Notes: generated by a model from the sequence alone, not told the origin. A stretch of DNA of 13,209 nt from CAZAKZ01 sp964485695 (GCA_964485695.1 CAZAKZ010000142.1:1-13209), one strand, 5' to 3'; counted from the stretch's first letter, positions 1 to 6,778 are shown. Made by a program: numbers and translations.

Positions 1-146
1 AGAGTACCGTACCCGAGAGCACCGTACCCGAAAGCCCCGTTCCTGAGAGTACCGTACCCGAGAGCACCTTACCCGAGAGTACCGTGCCCGAAAGTGCCGT
101 GCCCGAGGAGGAGAAGAAATCCGGGGAAGGCGAACTGCCGGGTTGA
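1..146 (+). CDS. 3' end of a gene with a C-terminal STVPE pentapeptide-repeat tail (partial)
   Basis: The gene begins before the window; only its last 47 codons are seen, with the reading frame starting at base 3 and a TGA stop at 144-146. The visible protein is seven units of Ser-Thr-Val-Pro-Glu (variants SPVPE, STLPE, SAVPE) followed by an acidic and basic end, EEEKKSGEGELPG. I chose this frame because most differences between the 15-bp units are silent in it (AGT/AGC, GTA/GTG/GTT, CCC/CCT, GAG/GAA). The frame starting at base 2 hits a stop at 44-46, and the third frame would change amino acids more often. Proline- and glutamate-rich repeats of this kind are usually disordered linkers or surface tails. 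The function of the main body is unknown because it lies outside the window. A strong terminator hairpin follows 25 bases downstream. Confidence 0.75.
   Translation, partial: STVPESTVPESPVPESTVPESTLPESTVPESAVPEEEKKSGEGELPG
3..107 (+). repeat. Seven tandem 15-bp units coding STVPE
   Basis: Seven consecutive units of consensus AGYACCGTACCCGAG start at 3, 18, 33, 48, 63, 78 and 93. The period is five codons. Units differ mainly at third codon positions, with three amino-acid changes in total: Thr to Pro in unit 3, Val to Leu in unit 5 and Thr to Ala in unit 7. The array may continue upstream of the window. Confidence 0.9.
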
Positions 147-171
147 CAGCTGTCCGTTTCCGAGAACCTAC

Positions 172-209
172 CGCCGGGGGGCCGGCCCTACCGGCCCCCC
201 GGCGTATTT
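172..209 (+). terminator. Intrinsic terminator: perfect 14-bp GC stem, then TATTTAT
   Basis: CGCCGGGGGGCCGG (172-185) is exactly complementary to CCGGCCCCCCGGCG (191-204), with a 5-base loop CCCTA. It is followed by the T-rich stretch TATTTAT at 205-211. It lies 25 bases after the stop of the upstream gene, where an intrinsic terminator is expected. The T tract is interrupted by A, so termination strength is uncertain. Because the first ATG of the next gene (210) touches the end of this hairpin, a start further in is more likely. Confidence 0.7.
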
Positions 210-236
210 ATGGCCCCTAGCCCTGGGACCGTGGTC

Positions 237-1274
237 ATGGTCGAACGTGCCTTCCACCGGCTGCCAGTTACATTGGCGAGCGTCCTGATCCTCGGCGTGG
301 CCTCCCTTCTTCAGGGGTGTGGCTCCGGTTCCGGGGCCACCGAGGTCCCGCCTCCGGCTCGCAAGGTCCGGGCGGATCCCCCGGCCCTCACGCGCAGCCG
401 CATCGGCCAGGCTGAAAGCCTCATGGCCCACGGAGATTATCGAGGAGCTCTCGAGTCCTTGAAGCTGGCATTGAACCGCGCTGGGGATCCGAATCTCAGG
501 CACCAGATCCAGGAGCATCGACTCCGCCTGAAGCGTAGAGCCATTGCTCAGGTCCTGGAGTCGCGTGTCATCTCCGGAGTGAATTGGTTCATCACCGGCG
601 GAGCCCTGCACCTGGACCTCGAACTTCTGAACCATGGTTCGTTCCCCGTCACCATTTCTCGATCCAGCTACCGCAAACGCCTGGTCGTGTTACGCAAGGA
701 GGTGGGGCGGACCGTATTCGACCTGAAATTCACGGTGGAGGAGTTCGACCCACGGGGAACCCGGATGGTGGAGCGCTTCAACCGATTTTGGGAGCCCGAG
801 GAGGACATCGTCATCGAACCGGGTGGAAGGTGGTCCCATCGTTACGAGGTGGACACGACCACCATCCGGCCGCACACGGCCCTGCTGAAACGCCTCAGGG
901 TGGAGGCCCTGATCCGGCCGGTGAGGATACGGGTGGGGGAGGAGGACTTCTTCACGGCCGTTCCCATGCAGCCCGTGGTCGTCTACCTCCTGCCCCGGGG
1001 CACCCAGGCCATGGTCTCGGATCCCTTCAAGCACCTGAATCTGGCCCTGCTCCGCGGGGGGACCGAGCCCCGGTTCCTGCCCCACGTGCTGGTGGCTGCT
1101 TGCATCCTCGAGGGAGCGGATCGGGAGCGCGGGCGCAAGGCCCTGACTCGCATCGCAGAGGAGGGACCCCGGGTGCTCCGGCCTTCGGCGATGCGGGCCC
1201 TGGACCTGTTCTGGAAGACCGAGGCCGAGGCGAAACAACCGGAGGCCCCGACCGTGATCTTCAAGAGTCGGTGA
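237..1274 (+). CDS. Putative lipoprotein with TPR-like helices and a C-terminal HEAT-like region
   Basis: 345 residues from ATG 237. The N-terminus has a basic start, a hydrophobic stretch (about 10-25) and LLQGC with Cys28, a lipobox-like site although Gln at -2 is not the usual residue. A Gly/Ser/Pro linker follows. Residues 53-107 look like a TPR-type helix pair (QAESLMAHGDYRGALESLKL). Residues 110-255 appear mostly beta, and 265-327 are helical and HEAT-like. An in-frame ATG at 210 exists but sits at the foot of the terminator hairpin. ATG 237 has a weak GGGA eight bases upstream and gives a better signal peptide. No catalytic motif is visible. It probably sits in the cell envelope, perhaps as a protein-binding adaptor. 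The next gene is tyrS, 117 bases downstream. I do not recognise the family. Confidence 0.75.
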   Translation: MVERAFHRLPVTLASVLILGVASLLQGCGSGSGATEVPPPARKVRADPPALTRSRIGQAESLMAHGDYRGALESLKLALNRAGDPNLRHQIQEHRLRLKRRAIAQVLESRVISGVNWFITGGALHLDLELLNHGSFPVTISRSSYRKRLVVLRKEVGRTVFDLKFTVEEFDPRGTRMVERFNRFWEPEEDIVIEPGGRWSHRYEVDTTTIRPHTALLKRLRVEALIRPVRIRVGEEDFFTAVPMQPVVVYLLPRGTQAMVSDPFKHLNLALLRGGTEPRFLPHVLVAACILEGADRERGRKALTRIAEEGPRVLRPSAMRALDLFWKTEAEAKQPEAPTVIFKSR

Positions 1275-1333
1275 GCAGGGCGCGGGTGCCGGGCGGAAGG
1301 CACTGCGAGATGAAATGCCGATTTTCCTGGAGA

Positions 1334-1361
1334 GTGACTTTTCTTCAGAATCCGATAGAGT
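1334..1361 (+). promoter_or_regulatory. Possible sigma70-type promoter before tyrS
   Basis: GTGACT (1334-1339) and TAGAGT (1356-1361) are separated by 16 bases and each matches four of six consensus positions. Transcription would start roughly 20-25 bases before the tyrS start codon. The match is weak and could be chance; read-through from the lipoprotein gene is the alternative. Confidence 0.25.
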
Positions 1362-1391
1362 ACCCCGTTCAGGAGACCTGCTAGGAGATCT

Positions 1392-2615
1392 GTGCCCTTG
1401 TCCGTCAATCGCCAAACCGTCGATGAACAGTTGAAGCGCCTCAAGCGGGGCGTGGTGGACCTGGTCAACGAAGACGAGCTGCGCAAGCGTCTGGAGCGCG
1501 CCCGGGAGCAGAATCGCCCCCTGCGCGTCAAGCTGGGGATGGATCCCACGGGATACGATCTCCACCTCGGACACACCGTGGTTCTCCGGAAGCTCCGCGC
1601 TTTCCAGGACCTCGGCCACCAGGCGGTTCTGATCATTGGCGACGCCACCGCCATGGTCGGGGATCCGAGCGGCCGGGACCGGACCCGGCCCATCCTGACC
1701 CGCGACCAGGTGGACGCCTTTGCCGCGCGGTGGATGGAGCAGGTGGACATGGTGCTGGATGTGGAAGCCCTGGAGGTGCGGAGAAACAGCGAGTTCTTCG
1801 AGGCCATGTCCTTTTCCGAAGTCATCCGCCTCTGCGGGCGCATGACCGTGGCCCGGATGCTGGAGCGGAACGATTTCAGCGAGCGCTACCGGTCCGGGAA
1901 CCCCATCAGCCTCCACGAGTTCCTCTATCCCCTGATGCAGGGCTGGGACAGCGTCATGGTCCAGGCGGACGTGGAACTGGGGGGAACGGACCAGCTCTTC
2001 AACCTCCACGTGGGCCGGGCCTTTCTGGAGGCCGAGGGACGGCCCCCGCAGATCCTCGTGACCACACCCATTGTAGAGGGCATCGACGGCACCCTGAAGA
2101 TGTCCAAGACCTACCAGAACGCCATCGGCCTGAGCGAGGCGCCGGACGAGATGTTCGCCAAGATCATGTCCATCCCCGACACCCTCATGGAGAAGTACTT
2201 CGTCCAGTTCACCGACCTTCCGGAAACCGAAATCCGGGACGTTCTCACCGGGCATCCGCGCGACGCCAAGGTGCGCCTGGGCCAGGAGGTGGTCACCTGG
2301 CTCCATGATGGAGCGGCGGCCAAAACGGCCGCCCGGCGGTTCGCCGAAGTGTTCGCCGAGGGCAAGGAGCCCGAGGACATGCCCGTGGTGGAGCTGGCCG
2401 GGGCCGACCTCCAGGACGGGCGTATCTGGATCATCGACCTCTTGCGCAGGTCCGGCTTCGTCAAGAGCGGGGGCGAGGCCCGCCGGCTGGTGAGCCAGGG
2501 CGGCGTGTCCCTGGACAGCGTTCGCCTGGACGACGTCGACGCCCATGTGGAGGTGAAGGACAGCGCCGTCCTCAAGGTGGGCAAGCGGCGCTTCGGTCGC
2601 ATTCGCGTGGTATAG
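1392..2615 (+). CDS. tyrS: Tyrosyl-tRNA synthetase
   Basis: Class I aminoacyl-tRNA synthetase that joins tyrosine to tRNA-Tyr in the cytoplasm using ATP. It has 407 residues, normal for the bacterial enzyme. The HIGH-type motif is HLGH at 58-61 and the KMSKS-type motif is KMSKT at 236-240. The tyrosine pocket and dimer-core signatures YPLMQGWDS (179-187) and QADVELGGTDQ (191-201) are present. An S4 RNA-binding domain occupies about 345-405. The long 'IIGDATAMVGDPSGR' stretch (81-95) and the KMSK loop place it in the TyrZ-like branch rather than the E. coli TyrS branch (which has KFGKT). The start is GTG 1392, or in-frame TTG 1398: AGGAG at 1383-1387 is 4 bases from the first and 10 from the second. 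The stop is TAG. A HEAT/TPR gene follows after 35 bases and is probably co-transcribed. Confidence 0.97.
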   Translation: MPLSVNRQTVDEQLKRLKRGVVDLVNEDELRKRLERAREQNRPLRVKLGMDPTGYDLHLGHTVVLRKLRAFQDLGHQAVLIIGDATAMVGDPSGRDRTRPILTRDQVDAFAARWMEQVDMVLDVEALEVRRNSEFFEAMSFSEVIRLCGRMTVARMLERNDFSERYRSGNPISLHEFLYPLMQGWDSVMVQADVELGGTDQLFNLHVGRAFLEAEGRPPQILVTTPIVEGIDGTLKMSKTYQNAIGLSEAPDEMFAKIMSIPDTLMEKYFVQFTDLPETEIRDVLTGHPRDAKVRLGQEVVTWLHDGAAAKTAARRFAEVFAEGKEPEDMPVVELAGADLQDGRIWIIDLLRRSGFVKSGGEARRLVSQGGVSLDSVRLDDVDAHVEVKDSAVLKVGKRRFGRIRVV

Positions 2616-2650
2616 TACTCCTAGGAAATGGCACGTTTCTAGAAAGATCC

Positions 2651-4006
2651 ATGGCAATGGCGCCCATTACCGAATCCCGCGAGAACGCTTTCCGGAGGCC
2701 CGCTGCGGTGGTTTCCACAGTGGTATCCGTGGTGGGGATTCTCTGGATCCTCCTGGTTGGCACCGCCACGTGCGCACCGGTTCAAAGAGTCGCTCCTGGG
2801 ATTGAAAGCCAGCGGACGGGCGTGAAGGCGGACCTCCAGAAGGACCTCAGATCCCCCTATCTCCGAACCCGGGAAAAGGCCCTCGACCGCCTGGTCCGTC
2901 GGGGCCGGAGCGCCCTGCCCATTCTGGTCCGTTTCCTGGACGATCCGGACCACCGCCTGCGCGGCCTGGCCGCCAGGGGCCTGGCCCGGCTGGCTCTCCC
3001 CGAGGGGCGCATGGCCCTGCTCCGGCGCCTCGGCACGGAAAAGGATCCCCGCCTGGTGGACATCCTGGCCGAGGCTCTGGTGTCGCACGGCCGCGAGGCG
3101 TGGGCCGTGCTGAAGAGCCGGGCCCGGTCCGGGAAGGCCACGGCCGTGGATCTCCGGGCCTACCAGCACTTTCTCTGGAAATACGTCCTACTGTTCATCC
3201 AGGAGATCCTCCGCCGGAACACCGACGCCGGTGGAGGTTTCAAGGGATTCTACGACGGCATGTTCCGGGACGTGGCCGTTCTGGGGCCCGAGGCGGGGGA
3301 CATCCTGTTGCGCATGATCCGGGATAAGGATCGATTCACCTTGAGCATTCGACAGTTCGCCATCCGGGCCATGGCCGAGGTGGGAAACCGAAGCCACATC
3401 CCCGCGCTCCTCAAGTTCCACAACCGGCTCCGGTCCGAATCCACAGCCCCCTTCGACGATCCCATGACGAGGAGTGCCTCGGAACCGGAGAGGATTCTGA
3501 GGACGTACGCCCGGTACGTCCTGGCGCGTATGGGGGAAACCGGCCCGTGCCACGAGCAGATCGGATGCCTGGAGGGGGAGGTCAGACACTGGAGGGGCCG
3601 GAGGAATTTTGAGCGAGCTGCCGTCTACCAGTACGACATAGCCTACGAGTGGCACCAGGTCCGGAATTTCGACAAGGCCCTCGAGGTCTACCAGGCGTAT
3701 CTCAAGACCTATCCCGGAGAGGTGCTGACGTTCATGAACGACCGGCACATGGCCTACTACAACATGTGCTGCATCGAATCCCGGCGCCAGAACGTCTCCA
3801 AGGCGCTGGAATATCTCGAACGGAGTTTCGCGGAGAACTACACGGATTTCGCGTGGCTCGACCTGGACACCGACCTGGACAACATCCGGGATACCCCCGA
3901 ATTCAAGAAGCTGGTGGAAGCCCAGCGGGCCAAGTTCATGCCGGAGTCGAATCCCCTGAAGAAGAAGACCGAGAAAAAGACTGAGAAAAAGACCGGGAAA
4001 CGGTAG
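2651..4006 (+). CDS. Membrane-anchored or exported HEAT + TPR repeat protein with a Lys-rich tail
   Basis: 451 residues. A hydrophobic segment at about 18-40, after basic residues, is a signal peptide or anchor. Cys41 follows Thr40, so a lipobox is doubtful. HEAT-like helices cover about 60-150 (for example EKALDRLVRRGRSALPILV) and 205-255. TPR helices cover about 313-395 (FDKALEVYQAYLKTYPGE; KALEYLERSFAENYTDF). A closing segment, 'DLDNIRDTPEFKKLVEA' (408-424), is typical of the end of bacterial TPR groups. The protein ends in three KTEK-type repeats. No enzyme motif is seen, so a protein-binding scaffold facing outside the cytoplasm is the likely role. A second ATG two codons in (2657) could also serve. 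The weak GAAAG at 2642-2646 is the only ribosome-site candidate. It is probably co-transcribed with tyrS and convergent with the next gene, 15 bases away. Confidence 0.85.
   Translation: MAMAPITESRENAFRRPAAVVSTVVSVVGILWILLVGTATCAPVQRVAPGIESQRTGVKADLQKDLRSPYLRTREKALDRLVRRGRSALPILVRFLDDPDHRLRGLAARGLARLALPEGRMALLRRLGTEKDPRLVDILAEALVSHGREAWAVLKSRARSGKATAVDLRAYQHFLWKYVLLFIQEILRRNTDAGGGFKGFYDGMFRDVAVLGPEAGDILLRMIRDKDRFTLSIRQFAIRAMAEVGNRSHIPALLKFHNRLRSESTAPFDDPMTRSASEPERILRTYARYVLARMGETGPCHEQIGCLEGEVRHWRGRRNFERAAVYQYDIAYEWHQVRNFDKALEVYQAYLKTYPGEVLTFMNDRHMAYYNMCCIESRRQNVSKALEYLERSFAENYTDFAWLDLDTDLDNIRDTPEFKKLVEAQRAKFMPESNPLKKKTEKKTEKKTGKR
3965..4000 (+). repeat. Three 12-bp tandem units coding KTEK / KTEK / KTGK
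   Basis: Units start at 3965, 3977 and 3989 (AAGACCGAGAAA and variants ACT, GGG). They form the basic tail of the HEAT/TPR protein. Read on the minus strand the same bases supply the T-rich tract of a possible terminator. Confidence 0.85.
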
Positions 4007-4015
4007 GGGACCCGG
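3986..4015 (-). terminator. Possible terminator of the minus-strand operon inside the end of the facing gene
   Basis: On the minus strand, CCGGG (4015-4011) can pair with CCCGG (3997-3993) across a 13-base loop that could hold further pairs (ACCG/CGGT). It is followed by TCTTTTTC. This lies just after the stop of the minus-strand methyltransferase gene (TGA at 4022-4024). The stem is short (5 bp), so this is tentative. Confidence 0.4.
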
Positions 4016-4021
4016 AACGGA

Positions 4022-4678
4022 TCAGGTTTTCTTCCTGCCTTCCACCAGCACCAGCGAGGTGAAGAGCTTCCCCTGCTTGAGCAATCCGGATTCCCGCCAG
4101 AGGGCCTGGACGTCCTCGAATCCCGCCTCCTGCACCAGGGTGAGGAGGTCGCGGGTCCGGTAGTAGCGCACGTGGCCTTTCTCCAGGATCCGGAGCACCT
4201 TGTCGTACACCCAGATGGGAAAGTAGTGCGTGCAGGATTCCAGGAGCAGGATCCGTCCGCCGGGCCGGAGGATCTTTTGCCATCCCATGAGCACGGCGCC
4301 GGGATCGACGTAGTGGTGAAAGCTCGCGGTGCAGGTGATGCAATCGAAGGCTCCGGCCGTGAAGGGCAGGATTCCGGCGTCGGCCTCGAGGAACAGGGGT
4401 TCTGAACACCCCTCCTGATCGGCGCCTGTCCGGGCGGCCCGCAGCATGCCCGGGGAGAGGTCGATGCCGACGATCCTGGAGTCGGGGAGGCGCCGGGCCG
4501 CTTCGCGCACCAGCCAACCCGTGCCGCATCCCACGTCGAGGAGGTCTCCGCCGCCCGTGTCGGCCACGCGGTCCAGGACCCGGGTCTGGTAGTGCTGGAA
4601 CCACGGGCTCATCCGATCCTTTTCGAACCGAGGTGCCCAGCGGTCGAAGTAGTCCGTGGAAGTCCGTTTGTCAGCCAT
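4022..4678 (-). CDS. Class I SAM-dependent methyltransferase (methyltransf_11/25 type)
   Basis: 218 residues, a single Rossmann-type methyltransferase domain. Motif I is LLDVGCGTG (46-54). The acidic residue that binds the SAM ribose is Asp73 in GIDLSPGML. Motif II/III elements are EADAGILPF (98-106), DCITCTASFHHY (112-123) and LRPGGRILLLE (137-147). The order matches the UbiE/BioC-like superfamily, which methylates small molecules or lipids; the acceptor cannot be told from sequence. The motif-IV region SFHHYVDP resembles enzymes acting on lipid or quinone-like substrates, but that is only suggestive. It is probably cytoplasmic. The start is ATG at 4678-4676, with no Shine-Dalgarno site: an 11-bp tandem repeat occupies the upstream bases and extends into the first codons. 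It is the last gene of the minus-strand run, 53 bases after the SDR gene, so coupling or repeat-dependent control is possible. Confidence 0.9.
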   Translation of the reverse strand: MADKRTSTDYFDRWAPRFEKDRMSPWFQHYQTRVLDRVADTGGGDLLDVGCGTGWLVREAARRLPDSRIVGIDLSPGMLRAARTGADQEGCSEPLFLEADAGILPFTAGAFDCITCTASFHHYVDPGAVLMGWQKILRPGGRILLLESCTHYFPIWVYDKVLRILEKGHVRYYRTRDLLTLVQEAGFEDVQALWRESGLLKQGKLFTSLVLVEGRKKT

Positions 4679-4725
4679 TTGTCAGCCGTGAATCAACCGT
4701 GAATCAGCCGTGACTCAACCCGTGG
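4667..4725 (-). repeat. Five-unit 11-bp tandem repeat across the start of the methyltransferase gene
   Basis: On the plus strand the core TCARCC occurs at 4671, 4682, 4693, 4704 and 4715, exactly 11 bp apart. In the direction of the genes it reads GGYTGA-N5. A 10-base copy of TTTGTCAGCC occurs at 4667-4676 and again at 4678-4687, so the ATG (4678-4676) sits at the junction of two copies. The three inner units also carry TCACGG, and the SDR stop region (4732-4737) carries the inverse on the minus strand. It may be an operator with helical spacing or a slippage product. Confidence 0.85.
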
Positions 4726-4731
4726 AAAGCC

Positions 4732-5745
4732 TCACGGAATGTTATTCATGGCCTCCACGGTGCGGCGCACCCCCTCCAGGTAGGTGGTCCTGGCCTTGAA
4801 ACCCAGAAGCTCATGGATCTTATCGGCATGGAAGACCGTGGGATTGCAGAAGAACTTGAGACTGCGCCGGCTGAAGGGTGCATCCTTGCCCACGCACTTG
4901 AACGCTACCTCCAGGCCCAGGCTGACGAGCCACATGGGGAAGACGGGCACGTGGATCCGCGGCGGCTTCACGCCCTGGGCCCCGGCAATGGCCGCCACCC
5001 ACTCCTGCAGCGTGGGCGCTTCGCCCGACACCAGGAGAAAGACCTCGCCGGGGGCGGCCTCGTGGCGGGCGCACGCCTCGAGACCTTCCAGGCAGTCCTG
5101 GATGTAGATTCCGTCCCGGCGGATACGGCCGCTTCCCACCATGAGGAACCGACCCCTCCGGATGGCGTTGAAGATTTTTCGGGTGCGCCGGCAACCGGCC
5201 CCGTAGACCCAGGAGGGGCGAACAATGACCAGGTCCAGGCCCAGGTCAGCCGCCTTTTTTCGCGCCGCCTCTTCCCCCGCCAGCTTGGTACGCTCGTAGG
5301 GGATGGTGGGCGCGGTGGGGCTCTCCTCGGTGAACACCTGATCGGGGATCTGGCCGTAGACCCCCACGGAACTCACGTGGACCACGCGGGAGACCCCCGC
5401 CCGGGCCGCGGCCTCGAGGACGCGCTCCGTGCCCTCCACGTTGATGGCGCGGTAGTAGGACCGGCCCCGGCGCACCTCCAGGTGGGCGCTGGCCAGGTGG
5501 AACACGACCCGGCAGCCGGAAAACGTCCGATCCAGGTCCTTCGCATCCAGGATGGTGCCGTCCATGCGCTCGGGCTGGGGATCCAGACCGGGTGGCAAAG
5601 GGGCAGGGTGCTTGACGTCGAGAGAGCGGACCCGGCGGCCGCGCCGAGCCTGGTCCATCACCAGACCATGGCCGATGAAGCCGCCACCGCCGGTCACCGC
5701 GACCGGGGCCGGGACCGGATCCGGGCTCGGTGCATCACTCTCCAA
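4732..5745 (-). CDS. NAD-dependent extended short-chain dehydrogenase/epimerase (3beta-HSD/NSDHL-like)
   Basis: 337 residues, an extended SDR. The nucleotide-binding motif is TGGGGFIG (18-25; Gly19, Gly22, Gly25). Asp43 at the end of the second strand favours NAD over NADP. The catalytic set is Ser125/Ser126 in VHVSSVGVYG, with Tyr150 and Lys154 in YERTK. The C-terminal pattern 'NPTVFHADKIHELLGF....YLEGVRRTVE' is like 3beta-hydroxysteroid dehydrogenase, NSDHL and OleD-type members, which oxidise or reduce hydroxyl groups on lipids. Sugar-nucleotide epimerases share much of this, so the substrate is open. The start is TTG at 5745-5743, overlapping the upstream methyltransferase by 11 bp. An AAAGG eight bases before it, inside that gene's end, supports this start and translational coupling. 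The product is probably cytoplasmic, though hydrophobic residues around 268-282 could associate with membrane. Confidence 0.88.
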   Translation of the reverse strand: MESDAPSPDPVPAPVAVTGGGGFIGHGLVMDQARRGRRVRSLDVKHPAPLPPGLDPQPERMDGTILDAKDLDRTFSGCRVVFHLASAHLEVRRGRSYYRAINVEGTERVLEAAARAGVSRVVHVSSVGVYGQIPDQVFTEESPTAPTIPYERTKLAGEEAARKKAADLGLDLVIVRPSWVYGAGCRRTRKIFNAIRRGRFLMVGSGRIRRDGIYIQDCLEGLEACARHEAAPGEVFLLVSGEAPTLQEWVAAIAGAQGVKPPRIHVPVFPMWLVSLGLEVAFKCVGKDAPFSRRSLKFFCNPTVFHADKIHELLGFKARTTYLEGVRRTVEAMNNIP

Positions 5746-6595
5746 CGCCAGAACCTTTCATTCCAGGGGGCACACGGGTCTCCACCACCACGGCGTAGCC
5801 GCGGGTGCAGGAAACCAGGGCGTCCAGGAGGCTGAAGAACTTCAATACCGGGTAGGCCAGGGCGTAGAGGTGATAGCTCTTGGCCACGCGCCTGAGGTCC
5901 TCTTCCGAACCCGGAGCAATGGTGTTACCGTCTCGAGCTCTATTTTCCCGGTCCTTGCCCCGGCTCTTGAGAACCTTGACGTAGAGGAAGTTGATGAGGA
6001 GTTCGACCATCTCGGTGAAGAACCGGGAGTAGCTCGAGGTGGCCACGGGCTCCAGGCCGACGGACTGCAGGAGAGCGGCGAGCTCCTCGATGTCGTACCC
6101 CCATCGCTCGTGGCCGTACACGGCCGGCGTCATGCCCAGGAGACGTTTGAGGCGCGTGGCCAGCTTTCCGGGATTGCCGTTGGGCACGGTGACGATGACC
6201 CTGCCCCCGGACCGGACCAGGCGCTTCATCTCCTCGGTGAAGGGCACGGGATCCTTCAGGTGCTCGTGGACGTCGATGGCCAGCACCACATCGAAGGAGG
6301 CTCCGGGAAAGGGAAGCGCATCCGGCTCCACGTCGTGCACGTCCTCCCCCAGGAGTTTTTCCATCTCCTCCTTGAGGTCGGGTTCCACGTCGGCCCAGGT
6401 CCACCGCCCCCCGTGTTCCCGGAACCGGTAATTCATGGCCCCGTTGTTGTCTCCACAGGTGATGAGTAGACAGGGTTTCTCGTCGATGTCCCCGAGGTGG
6501 CGACGCAGGCACGTCACCTTGAGTCGCTTCTTCAGCGACTTGTTGAACATCCTGAGCTGATAGGGGAGCGGACCCTTCGAGGCCTTGGTGCGCAC
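5735..6595 (-). CDS. SAM-dependent methyltransferase with an atypical SAM-binding loop
   Basis: 286 residues; first gene of the minus-strand run. It has a methyltransferase core: ALPFPGASFDVVLAIDVHEH (93-112) and SGGRVIVTVPNGN (129-141), then YGHERWGYDIEELAALL (160-176), a pattern common in Methyltransf_11 proteins. The motif I position reads LLITCGDNNG (43-52) instead of the usual xxDxGxGxG, so SAM binding may differ. The C-terminal part (190-270) is helical with hydrophobic stretches (LLINFLYVKVL; LKFFSLLDALV) and may contact a membrane or lipid substrate. The start is GTG at 6595-6593; an in-frame ATG at 6550 (residue 16) is the alternative. AAGG and GGGGA lie just upstream. The downstream SDR start overlaps this gene's end. 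Acceptor unknown; lipid or glycolipid is an inference from the neighbours. Confidence 0.85.
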   Translation of the reverse strand: MRTKASKGPLPYQLRMFNKSLKKRLKVTCLRRHLGDIDEKPCLLITCGDNNGAMNYRFREHGGRWTWADVEPDLKEEMEKLLGEDVHDVEPDALPFPGASFDVVLAIDVHEHLKDPVPFTEEMKRLVRSGGRVIVTVPNGNPGKLATRLKRLLGMTPAVYGHERWGYDIEELAALLQSVGLEPVATSSYSRFFTEMVELLINFLYVKVLKSRGKDRENRARDGNTIAPGSEEDLRRVAKSYHLYALAYPVLKFFSLLDALVSCTRGYAVVVETRVPPGMKGSGVGE

Positions 6596-6716
6596 GTTCC
6601 TTGGTTCCCCGTTGACCTTCTTACCGTGAACTCGTTTGGTGCCTCAACCGGAGAAGGTTGAAATCCACTTTTTATTACCTTCCCCGTCTGTTGTCCATCA
6701 TACTGAAGATCGGAAA

Positions 6717-6744
6717 ATTTTATCATTCTCGTCTCTTTTAGCAA
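6717..6744 (-). promoter_or_regulatory. Candidate promoter for the minus-strand methyltransferase-SDR operon
   Basis: On the minus strand TTGCTA (6744-6739) and TAAAAT (6722-6717) are 16 bases apart, matching 4/6 and 5/6 of the sigma70 consensus. They lie in the most AT-rich part of the 183-base divergent region, leaving a leader of about 115 bases before the GTG start. The leader can form a small hairpin, TCAACC (6644-6649) with GGTTGA (6656-6661). Confidence 0.35.
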
Positions 6745-6778
6745 TCGGCAAGCCGGGTATCTCGAAGAATAGAAAAGA

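Noticed and set aside
143..171. Perfect TTGACA (143-148) as a promoter for the lipoprotein gene
   Set aside because: No acceptable -10 is found at 15-18 bases, and the transcript would begin with the strong hairpin at 172-204. The hexamer overlaps the upstream stop codon and is probably chance.
94..288. A 64-codon plus-strand frame starting at GTG 94
   Set aside because: It crosses the STVPE repeat in the wrong frame and runs through the terminator hairpin into the start of the lipoprotein gene; the composition is not protein-like.
690..2657. A 655-codon open frame on the minus strand
   Set aside because: It is antisense to the lipoprotein gene and tyrS. tyrS is certain from its motifs, and the minus frame shows no family pattern.
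6532..6744. A 70-codon minus-strand frame in the divergent region
   Set aside because: It overlaps the start of the methyltransferase gene in another frame, has no ribosome site, and shows no motif. Its would-be start lies within the candidate promoter.
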